Part shown: piece after piece, positions 57,475-64,000 of the stretch
Layout of the letters: every line of letters starts with the position of its first letter
Numbering within the stretch: position 1 is the first letter of the stretch
Source of the DNA: Nitratireductor sp. GISD-1A_MAKvit
GTDB lineage: Bacteria; Pseudomonadota; Alphaproteobacteria; Rhizobiales; Rhizobiaceae
Length of the DNA stretch: 64,000 bases
Assembly: GCF_040819555.1 (NCBI RefSeq)
Contig: NZ_CP161920.1
Coordinates: 3,657,001 to 3,721,000 of the forward strand
Reading direction: 5' to 3'
The notes under the pieces: model-generated
The model's input: only the letters and a program-made list of their open reading frames with translations
What the model was told of the DNA's origin: nothing
Databases searched by the model: none
Translations under genes and position numbers: made by a program

Positions 57475-57972
57475 TCAATCCGCGCGCGTCTCGCCGCCCG
57501 AACGCCCCCGGCGCCAGTCGAGAAACTCTTCAAGGATCACAAGCCCCGCTCCAACCGTGATGAAGACATCCGCAAGATTGAAAATTGCAAACGACCAGAC
57601 CGGTGTATGGAAATAGATGTAATCGGTAACAAAACCATTGCTCAGCCGGTCGATCAGATTGCCGAACGCTCCCCCCAGGATGAGAGCAAATCCAAGCCGG
57701 GCCCAGATTTGTGCAGCTCCCGTGCGCAGCGCGAGATAGCCGATGAACACGATCACGCCCGCCATCACAAGGCTGAGCGCAAGATCGCTCGAGCCGGAGA
57801 ACATTGAGAAGGCAATTCCGGTGTTGCGCGAATGCAGAAGTGAGAGGAACGGCACAAGATCGATCCGCTCATGCAGCGGCATCATGGTCTCGACCAGTTC
57901 CTTCACCCCCTGATCTGCGACCGTGAAGAGCACGATCAGCACAGCGTAAAACACGATGGCGCGCGTGCTCAT
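57475..57972 (-). CDS. lspA: Signal peptidase II (lipoprotein) LspA
   Basis: A 165-residue inner-membrane aspartyl protease that removes lipoprotein signal peptides. Four membrane helices are visible, and the catalytic aspartates lie in GNLIDRLSNGFVTDYI and FNLADVFITVGAG. It starts within the stop of the RNA methyltransferase gene (ATGA overlap at 57969-57972), so it belongs to the operon that begins with the rRNA methyltransferase. It is the processing partner for the lipoproteins such as the L,D-transpeptidase. Confidence 0.96.
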   Translation of the reverse strand: MSTRAIVFYAVLIVLFTVADQGVKELVETMMPLHERIDLVPFLSLLHSRNTGIAFSMFSGSSDLALSLVMAGVIVFIGYLALRTGAAQIWARLGFALILGGAFGNLIDRLSNGFVTDYIYFHTPVWSFAIFNLADVFITVGAGLVILEEFLDWRRGRSGGETRAD

Positions 57973-58829
57973 GCTCTGTCCCTCTCTTCAAGCGGCAGCG
58001 CCGCGCGCCGGATTTCATAGAGCATCACGCCCGTTGCCACAGCGAGGTTGAGCGAATCCGCACGCCCGGCCTGTGGAATGCGAACCAGCGTATCGCAGCT
58101 TTCGGCAAGCTGGTCCGGCAGGCCCTGTTGCTCATTGCCCATCAGAAGCAGGACTGGCGCATTGTTGTAATCGACGGTGCGATAATCGACCGAGCCTTTA
58201 AGATGCGTGCCAACGACCCGTCCGGAAAACCCCTTCCGCCAGGCGAGAAACGCCTCCTCACTTGCACGCACGACTGGCACGGCAAATATGGATCCCATCG
58301 TGGCCCGGACCGTCTCGAAGGAAAACGGGTCGGTGCAGTCGCCCACGAGAATAACCCCCTTCGCGCCCACGGCATCCACAGTGCGCAGAACCGTGCCGAG
58401 ATTGCCGGGATCGCGCACCCGGTCGAGCGCCACCCAGACGTCGCCCTCGGCCGGGTTAACCGTTTCGAGCTTCACGGTTTTCTGCTCGAAGACACCCACC
58501 ACCATCTGCGGATTGTCGCGTTTGGTGACGGCAGACATCACCTTCTCGCTGACGATCAGCACCAGACCACCGGCTGCAACGGTGCGGGCGGCCAGCCGCT
58601 CTACTGCCTCATTGCCGCGCCCCGCCTTGGCATAGAGCAGCGTGCGGATCGTCCAGCCGGCGTCGAACGCGTCTCTCACCAGTTTCTGCCCCTCGGCGAT
58701 GAAGGCGTGTTCGCGGTCGCGATACTTCTTCTGCGCCAGCGCGCGAATATCCTTGATGATGGGATTGGTGAGGCTGGTGACTTCCTTCACCTGACCCGGC
58801 CTGCGCCGCTCGTATTCATGTCCGCTCAT
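57969..58829 (-). CDS. TrmH family RNA methyltransferase (SpoU)
   Basis: A 286-residue SPOUT-class methyltransferase that modifies a ribose 2'-OH in rRNA or tRNA. The knotted-fold motifs are visible: DRVRDPGNLGTVLRTVDAVGA, LLMGNEQQGLP and IPQAGRADSLNLAVATGVMLYE. The N-terminal substrate-binding domain (SLTNPIIKDIRALAQKKYR) is typical of the RlmB-like group. It overlaps the upstream methyltransferase gene by four bases and lspA by four bases. Confidence 0.9.
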   Translation of the reverse strand: MSGHEYERRRPGQVKEVTSLTNPIIKDIRALAQKKYRDREHAFIAEGQKLVRDAFDAGWTIRTLLYAKAGRGNEAVERLAARTVAAGGLVLIVSEKVMSAVTKRDNPQMVVGVFEQKTVKLETVNPAEGDVWVALDRVRDPGNLGTVLRTVDAVGAKGVILVGDCTDPFSFETVRATMGSIFAVPVVRASEEAFLAWRKGFSGRVVGTHLKGSVDYRTVDYNNAPVLLLMGNEQQGLPDQLAESCDTLVRIPQAGRADSLNLAVATGVMLYEIRRAALPLEERDRA

Positions 58830-59855
58830 GATGCCACCCAGCGCGAAAACAGCGAGGTGGACAGCGCGCGGCCTGCCGACTTCTCGCGGATGATGAGTTC
58901 TCCCGATTCCACCCGGCCACCATCGCCGGCAAATGTGTCACGCATCAGGGCGTGGATGGCGAAGAAGGAAGCGCGAATGGAATAGGCCGTCAGCACCACC
59001 GCCAGCGGCTTCGGAGTCAGGATCGAGCGGCAGAGATCGGCCAGATAGGGCAGATCCTCGAACAGCTGCCACACTTCGCCCTTCGGCCCACGCCCATAGG
59101 CCGGAGGGTCGAACAGCACAATGTCATAGGCATTGCCGCGCCGCGCCTCGCGCTCGGCAAATTTTACGGCGTCCTCACAGATCCAGCGGATCGGCCTGTC
59201 GCCAAGGCCGGCCATTTCCTGATTTTCGCGCGCCCAGCCAATGGCTTTTTTGGACGCATCCACATGGGTCACTTCCGCGCCGGCCCCGGGCCGCAACCAG
59301 CGAGGCAAGCCCCGTATAACCGAAAAGGTTCAGCACTTTCACCGGGCGGCGCGCCTCGCGCACCAGCGTTTCCATGTGCAACCAGTGGGTTGCCTGCTCG
59401 GGAAACACACCCACATGGCGAAACGAGGTGAAGCGGCCCAGATAGTCGATCCCGTCATGGCGCATCGGCCAGGTCTCCCCCAGCGGCTCTTTAGGGAAAC
59501 GCCAGCGTCCCATGCCTTCTTCGTCCGTATCGCCGGTAAAGATGGCATCCGCCCTGTTCCATTCCGACGGGCCAAGCGCGGGTTGCCAGATCGCCTGCCC
59601 TTCCGGTCGCACGATACGGTAGGGCCCATATTGCTCGAGTTTCTGCCCGCCGCCGGAATCGATCAGCGTATAGTCTTCATTGGGCAGCACTTCGAGAATG
59701 ACCGGCAGGTGCTCACCCGGCAGTTCACCGCTGCGCCTTGGCGGCGCCGGACGAGCGCTCGACGCGGCGTGCCGCTGCGGCTTCTCGCTCGGAGCTGTCT
59801 GTTTCTTTGAATTTCGCCGGTCATCGTTCCGGCGTTTGGCACGCGCAGGCTTCAA
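58826..59855 (-). CDS. Class I SAM-dependent rRNA methyltransferase (frameshifted as written)
   Basis: An RlmI-like enzyme of about 342 residues, predicted to methylate cytosine in 23S rRNA. As written it breaks after LNLFGYTGLASLVAA; removing one base from the G/C run at 59284-59290 gives VAAGAGAEVTHVDASKKAIGWARENQ and restores the frame. The Asn-Pro-Pro-Tyr equivalent FDPPAYGRGPKGE follows. A basic N-terminus of about 45 residues (KPARAKRRNDDRRNSKKQ) is probably an RNA-binding extension. The TTG at 59855 has GGAG upstream. First gene of the operon with trmH-like and lspA. Confidence 0.88.
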
Positions 59856-59952
59856 TCGGGTCTCCGGCTATAGGCGACTGTTTCCGCGCTTCTGCCACAG
59901 CCACGCAGCGCAGGCAACAAAGCGTCAGCGGCGCATTGTCCGACAGGCCTTC

Positions 59953-60282
59953 TCAGGAAGCGGAATGCTTTATCTGCGGCGTGTTTCCGGTGGTGGCAGA
60001 CGGCGTGGTCTGACGCAGCCTGTCGACTTCTTTTCTGCGGGCACGCGCGTCACGGCGGTAGCGCCCCTGCCGCAACCAGGTCGCAATGCTGCCGACGACC
60101 ATTCCTAAACCGATGGCAAGGAAAAGATAGACGAACAGCGGCCACTGGATCGTCAGGGCAGGGTTGCCCGGATTAAAGGGGTCGATGGTGAATGGCACCA
60201 GGGCACGGTTGGCCACGGCAAGCGCGATTATGACGACAGCCAGCGGCACGAGAATTAGAACGAGAATAATACGGTTGGCCAT
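59953..60282 (-). CDS. lapA: LapA domain-containing membrane protein
   Basis: A 109-residue protein with two membrane helices (IILVLILVPLAVVIIALAVANR and WPLFVYLFLAIGLGMVVGSIATW) and a basic C-terminal tail. It belongs to the LapA (DUF1049) family, which works with LapB in controlling LPS synthesis in E. coli. The start has a good Shine-Dalgarno (complement of CCTTT region). It follows ihfB, as is common in Hyphomicrobiales. Confidence 0.88.
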   Translation of the reverse strand: MANRIILVLILVPLAVVIIALAVANRALVPFTIDPFNPGNPALTIQWPLFVYLFLAIGLGMVVGSIATWLRQGRYRRDARARRKEVDRLRQTTPSATTGNTPQIKHSAS

Positions 60283-60318
60283 TTCAACCCACTGTTTCCA
60301 GGGAAAATCGGAGCGAAC

Positions 60319-60609
60319 TCAGAGATCCTTCTCGGCATTCAGACGCTCACGCAGTTCCTTTCCGGTCTTGAAGAAAGGAACCCACTTCTCCTCAACCTCC
60401 ACGGATTCGCCCGTGCGTGGGTTGCGGCCGGTGCGCGCCGGGCGGTTTTTCACCGAAAACGCGCCGAAACCTCTCAGCTCCACACGGTTCCCTTCCGCAA
60501 GCGCCTCGGAGATCTCATCGAAGATCGCATTGACGATGTTTTCCACGTCACGCAGGTAGAGATGCGGGTTGCGATTGGCAATCGTCTGAACGAGCTCAGA
60601 TTTTATCAT
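60319..60609 (-). CDS. ihfB: Integration host factor subunit beta
   Basis: A 96-residue DNA-bending protein. The HU/IHF fold is complete, with [17 protein letters not shown] at the start and the beta-arm [21 protein letters not shown], where the conserved Pro intercalates. It pairs with IhfA to bend DNA in recombination, replication and transcription. It lies between sppA and lapA. Confidence 0.97.
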   Translation of the reverse strand: MIKSELVQTIANRNPHLYLRDVENIVNAIFDEISEALAEGNRVELRGFGAFSVKNRPARTGRNPRTGESVEVEEKWVPFFKTGKELRERLNAEKDL

Positions 60610-60684
60610 GAATTCTTTTCCGCCGCTGAGTTGCTCTGCTGTCGCCCTGCCGTTTCCGACACGAAGATGATTTTGCTTGATTTT

Positions 60685-61647
60685 TTAGTCAGACAACCTG
60701 TTGGTTTCAGGTTGCCAGACTGACAGCAGACCGTCAAGGAAGATGCGCTCGGCACCAAGCTCTCGCAGAATGTCTGCTCCGTTCGCAGGGACCCCAAGGA
60801 AGCGAGATGCGATTTCCGGAATAAACATCGAACTGGCGGTTTCGCGCTTTTTCCATTCGACGATCTCCAGCTTCTCGTCGAGCCCCTTGGAGACGAGCCA
60901 GGCCTTGGCCTCGCGCTCGCCGCCCAACGCGTCCACCAGCTTGATATCGAGCGCCTGCCGCCCGGTAAAAACCGACCCGTCGGCGACCTTCAGAACCTCC
61001 TCGCGCGACAGTGGACGACGATCGGTAACCAGCCCGACAAACCAGTCGTAACTATCCAGAATCATGGAGCGAATCATTTGGCGGGCTTCATCGCTCGTTG
61101 GCTTGAAGGGCGATGGCTCGGCCTTGAGGGGTGAAGATTTGATCTCTTCCAGCTTCACGCCCAGCTTGTCCATGAGACCGCTGACATCGGGATATTGAAA
61201 CAGGACCCCGATGGAGCCAACGATGGAGGACTGCCGCGCAACAATGTGGTCCGTTGCGCTGGCAATCATGTACCCTGCGGAGGCAGCCAGCGTACCGACC
61301 TGAGCCGTCACCGGTTTGGCTTCGGCCAAAAGCCGCACCTCTTCGTAGATCGCCTCGCCGCCGGCCGTCGTGCCACCGGGCGAGTCGATCGTTAGGATCA
61401 CACCCTTGACCGAGTCCGTCTGCCGAATGCGCTCCAGGCGTTCCAGTAACTCTTCGTCTTCGAAGATCGTGCCATCAATTCTCACCTGCGCGATGTGATC
61501 AGAAGAGCGGCCTGCCGCATCACCCATGATCTGTCTCGTGGCAACTGCGATTGCCAGGACGATCACGGCAAAGGCGACGATGCGCCAGAATGTGAGCTTG
61601 CGCCTCAGTCGCCTCCGGTCGATCAGTTCATCCGCTCGAGTGGACAT
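60685..61647 (-). CDS. sppA: Signal peptide peptidase SppA
   Basis: A 320-residue serine protease of the short SppA type, anchored by one membrane helix (FWRIVAFAVIVLAIAVATRQI). It digests cleaved signal peptides in the membrane. The conserved VKGVILTIDSPGGTTAGGEAIYEEVR and the TLAASAGYMIASATDHI segment, which holds the nucleophilic Ser, are intact. The start at 61647 (GAGG five bases upstream) is preferred to 61686. Its stop is 75 bases before ihfB. Confidence 0.94.
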   Translation of the reverse strand: MSTRADELIDRRRLRRKLTFWRIVAFAVIVLAIAVATRQIMGDAAGRSSDHIAQVRIDGTIFEDEELLERLERIRQTDSVKGVILTIDSPGGTTAGGEAIYEEVRLLAEAKPVTAQVGTLAASAGYMIASATDHIVARQSSIVGSIGVLFQYPDVSGLMDKLGVKLEEIKSSPLKAEPSPFKPTSDEARQMIRSMILDSYDWFVGLVTDRRPLSREEVLKVADGSVFTGRQALDIKLVDALGGEREAKAWLVSKGLDEKLEIVEWKKRETASSMFIPEIASRFLGVPANGADILRELGAERIFLDGLLSVWQPETNRLSD

Positions 61648-61686
61648 GACAGCCTCGCTTTCACCGAATATTACGGTCGGAACCAA

Positions 61687-62014
61687 GCGCCTTTTAGGGC
61701 AAAGCCCGGGCTGGAACCACCGTCTTTGTACAACTTTCTTGCTTGCCTAAAGATGTGAACTGCAAAAGCCAACAAACTTGCCACTGAATCGTTATCGTTA
61801 ATCGAAAAATAGCCATATTGGGTTGAAATCTGATACAAAGGGTGAGTTGAGAAGCCGGGGTTTGCCACGATGCCATCTTGGCTGTCGGTCAACGTCGGTG
61901 TTCAAACGACATGCGGATCGTCCACCACCAAACGGATCGCGATCGGCCGTCTCCGGAAGGGGCTACGCGCAGGCGACTGATTGGCTTGCGGCGGAACATA
62001 CGGAAAACGCGGAA
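61687..62014. other. Divergent intergenic region between sppA and lptC
   Basis: About 330 bases. It holds no convincing gene: short frames on both strands lack ribosome sites, and the open frame running into lptC from 61823 has no start support. An AT-rich part at 61735-61830 probably carries the two divergent promoters. No clear operator is seen. Confidence 0.5.
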
Positions 62015-62716
62015 ATGAGCAGTTCAGTCAAAAGCACCGCCGACGCGGCCAACAGCGGACGCGGAGGTGCCATTCGCAACAGCGAGCGCGGCGCGGAGGC
62101 CTTTGCCCTTGCCTCACGTCATTCCCGCCGCGTACGTCTGCTCAAACGGATCCTCCCTGCGCTGGCGATTGCCATTACCGTTCTGTTCGCCGGATATTCC
62201 TATGTCTTCACTGGTGGCGGGGGTGCGATTGACCTTGCCAGCGCATCCATCGAGGGCGGCTCGCTTGTCATGTCCAGTCCCGAGCTGAACGGCTTTACCA
62301 ATGATGACCGCCCTTACAAGATGACTGCGGAACGCGCGCGCCAGAAACTGGGCGGAGAAGATGTGATCGAGCTTGAAGGCATTCGCGCCCACGTGCCGGT
62401 CGACGCCGACAATTTTGCCACGATCCAGGCCAGCGAAGGCATTTACGATCGCGACAACAATCGGCTGGACATCACCAGCAGGATTTCGCTGCGCACTACC
62501 TCGGGCATCACGGCGACGCTGGACTCTGCCGAGATAGACATTGAGAAAAGCAGCCTGGCTTCCTCCAACCCGGTGGAGATCGAGCTTGACGGCACGAAGA
62601 TCGCCGCCGATTCCTTCGCGGCCCGGGATGGCGGGAAGGTGTTTGTATTCGATAAACGCGTTCGCGTTACAATAGACCCGTCTCAGATCCGCGAAACCGC
62701 CGACGCGCGCAACTGA
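62015..62716 (+). CDS. lptC: LPS export ABC transporter periplasmic protein LptC
   Basis: A 233-residue bitopic protein that bridges the inner-membrane LptBFG complex and LptA. A single helix at residues 47-66 (ILPALAIAITVLFAGYSYVF) is preceded by a basic segment (SRHSRRVRLLKR); the rest is the periplasmic beta-jellyroll. The ATG at 62015 has GGAAAACGCGGAA upstream, so the 64-residue extension to 61823 is not used. Followed by lptA after 33 bases. The family name in databases is LptC-related (DUF1239). Confidence 0.9.
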   Translation: MSSSVKSTADAANSGRGGAIRNSERGAEAFALASRHSRRVRLLKRILPALAIAITVLFAGYSYVFTGGGGAIDLASASIEGGSLVMSSPELNGFTNDDRPYKMTAERARQKLGGEDVIELEGIRAHVPVDADNFATIQASEGIYDRDNNRLDITSRISLRTTSGITATLDSAEIDIEKSSLASSNPVEIELDGTKIAADSFAARDGGKVFVFDKRVRVTIDPSQIRETADARN

Positions 62717-62749
62717 CACCACGACTTTACAGGCAACGGAAGGAACACC

Positions 62750-63307
62750 ATGCGCTTCAGACCCAATTCGCGGCTCTCATTGGGCATGCTCTTTCTCGTA
62801 GGGCTCACGGCTTCCGCTCTCGCGCAGGACGCCCAAAGCCGCCTGACCGGGCTCCAGCTTTCGGGCGATCAGCCAATTCAGATCGAAAGTGAGCGTCTCG
62901 AAGTGCGCGAAGAAGACAATGTTGCGGTCTTTTCCGGCAATGTTTCGGTTGTTCAGGGCCAGACCCTGCTCAAGGCTGGACGCATGATGGTCTACTATCT
63001 CAAGGACGGTGGATCGGCCGCCACCGGCAGCGCCAACATCGACCGTCTCGAAGTGGACGGCAACGTGTACGTGAAATCCGACAAGCAGGTTGCCACCGGC
63101 GACAGAGCGACCTTCGACATGAAATCGGAAGTGCTGGTTCTTTCCGGAAAGGAAGTGGTTCTTTCGGAAGGCGACAACGTTATTGTCGGCTGTCGGCTAA
63201 CCGTGCAGATGAAGAATGGCCAGGCCAAGCTTGACGGCTGCGATGGCGGCGGTTCGGATGGTCGCGTAAAGATGCTCCTCACTCCCGGCTCCCAGAACAG
63301 GCAGTAA
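62750..63307 (+). CDS. lptA: Lipopolysaccharide transport periplasmic protein LptA
   Basis: A 185-residue periplasmic protein that carries LPS between LptC and the outer-membrane LptD. The signal peptide (LSLGMLFLVGLTASALA) is cleaved near residue 25. The mature part is an OstA-like beta-jellyroll: PIQIESERLEVREEDNVAVFSG and AVGNV-type repeats, and two cysteines near the C-terminus (VGCRLT, DGCDGG). ACGGAAGGAACACC precedes the ATG. Confidence 0.93.
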   Translation: MRFRPNSRLSLGMLFLVGLTASALAQDAQSRLTGLQLSGDQPIQIESERLEVREEDNVAVFSGNVSVVQGQTLLKAGRMMVYYLKDGGSAATGSANIDRLEVDGNVYVKSDKQVATGDRATFDMKSEVLVLSGKEVVLSEGDNVIVGCRLTVQMKNGQAKLDGCDGGGSDGRVKMLLTPGSQNRQ

Positions 63308-63313
63308 TCAGCG

Positions 63314-64000
63314 TTGATTTCCAAGTTGCGTAAAAAGCGGGCAGCAAAAGAACCCGCTGCGGAAAACCCTGCCAGCGGCAAGCTTCCCGACTACAAGGGA
63401 ACACTCATTGCACGCGGTTTGACCAAGGCCTACAAGGGCCGTCAGGTCGTGAGTGGCGTTTCCATCGGCGTTCGCGCCGGCGAGGGCCGTCGGCCTTCTG
63501 GGGCCCAACGGCGCCGGCAAGACCACCTGCTTCTACATGGTGACCGGCCTCGTTCCCGTGGATCAGGGCACTATCCATATCGACGGACACGACGTCACGG
63601 GAATGCCCATGTACCGCCGCGCGCGGCTGGGCATCGGCTACCTGCCACAGGAAGCTTCGATCTTTCGAGGGCTCACCGTCGAGCAGAACATCCGCGCGAT
63701 TCTTGAAGTCGTGGAAAAAAGCCGCAAGGAACGCGACAGGAACCTCGACGCCCTGCTCGAGGAATTCAACATAACGCACCTTCGCAAATCGCCATCCGTG
63801 GCACTTTCGGGTGGCGAGCGGCGCCGGCTGGAGATCGCCCGGGCCCTGGCCAGCCGACCCAATTTCATGCTTCTGGACGAGCCGTTCGCCGGCATCGACC
63901 CCATTGCCGTTACAGATATCCAGCAACTCGTGCGTCATCTCACGGCCCGGGGCATCGGCGTTCTGATCACGGATCATAATGTGCGTGAAACGCTGGGCCT
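63314..64000 (+). CDS. lptB: LPS export ABC transporter ATP-binding protein LptB (frameshifted as written, 3' end outside window)
   Basis: The ATPase that powers LPS extraction. As written, the frame fails after SIGVRAGE; removing one G from the GGG at 63484-63486 gives [23 protein letters not shown] and the standard LptB sequence, which continues to the window end. Walker [10 protein letters not shown], the signature [14 protein letters not shown] and Walker [14 protein letters not shown] are visible in the repaired frame. The TTG at 63314 follows lptA by six bases. The gene is essential in most Gram-negatives, so the shift is very likely a sequence error. Confidence 0.93.

Noticed and set aside
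1..64000. tRNA, rRNA and CRISPR features
   Set aside because: I saw no cloverleaf-type T-arm signals, no rRNA-like stretches and no regularly spaced repeats.

Overview
The window reads as chromosomal DNA of an alphaproteobacterium of the Hyphomicrobiales (Rhizobiales), most like the Mesorhizobium/Phyllobacteriaceae group. The evidence is high GC coding DNA, a PhoB-type phosphonate (phn) locus, ornithine-lipid OlsB, a PodJ-like Sel1/peptidoglycan-binding giant protein, TIGR02186 next to a TSUP permease, an Rsm22-family protein, a NifU/Usp/trpS/murJ/glnD/mutS backbone and an sppA-ihfB / lptCAB locus. I see no rRNA, tRNA, CRISPR array or insertion sequence.

Layout. 0-1.3 kb: the end of a C-P lyase operon (phnL and a hexapeptide acyltransferase). 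1.5-2.3 kb: bfd-bfr iron storage. 2.36-2.88 kb: an AT-rich islet with two small secreted paralogues of unknown function. 3.0-5.6 kb: ligase-associated exonuclease and ATP-dependent DNA ligase. 5.6-9.9 kb: a membrane protein, an aminotransferase, a nitronate monooxygenase, a GFA protein and cspA. 9.9-10.5 kb: cspA leader, a candidate sRNA and a PHO box. 10.5-17.5 kb: phnCDEE, DUF1045, phnM, phnN. 17.6-20.9 kb: ligase-associated helicase and PdeM. 20.9-26.5 kb: TIGR02186, TSUP and the PodJ-like protein. 26.9-33.0 kb: a MerR regulator and a beta-oxidation operon. 33-36 kb: thioesterase, isomerase, MmcB, CueR and L,D-transpeptidase. 36-48.3 kb: housekeeping genes (NifU, Usp, trpS, acyltransferase, murJ, glnD, rsm22, mutS). 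48.5-50.8 kb: maeB. 50.9-52.5 kb: an AT-richer cassette with an XRE repressor, an ImmA/IrrE protease and two divergent tiny ORFs. 52.6-64 kb: olsB, repeats, a hybrid kinase, acuI, lspA, two RNA methyltransferases, lapA, ihfB, sppA, lptC, lptA, lptB.

How genes work together. PHO-box-like sites (7+4+7) precede phnC and olsB, tying phosphonate uptake and phosphorus-free membrane lipids to phosphate starvation. A near-identical 22-bp palindrome precedes both the acyl-CoA dehydrogenase operon and the distant nitronate monooxygenase; the MerR regulator beside the operon is the likely reader. The phn set and the four-gene ligase-associated repair set are each split and interleaved.

Sequence quality. 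Eight genes (aminotransferase, PodJ-like, acyl-CoA dehydrogenase, mmcB, trpS, mutS, rRNA methyltransferase, lptB) carry a frameshift, each repaired by removing one base from a run of three or four G or C. Because trpS and lptB are essential in most bacteria, I read these as sequencing insertions rather than pseudogenes.

The best candidates for undescribed biology are the XRE/ImmA cassette with twin operators at 50.9-52.5 kb and the tandem secreted Cys-pair proteins at 2.36-2.88 kb.
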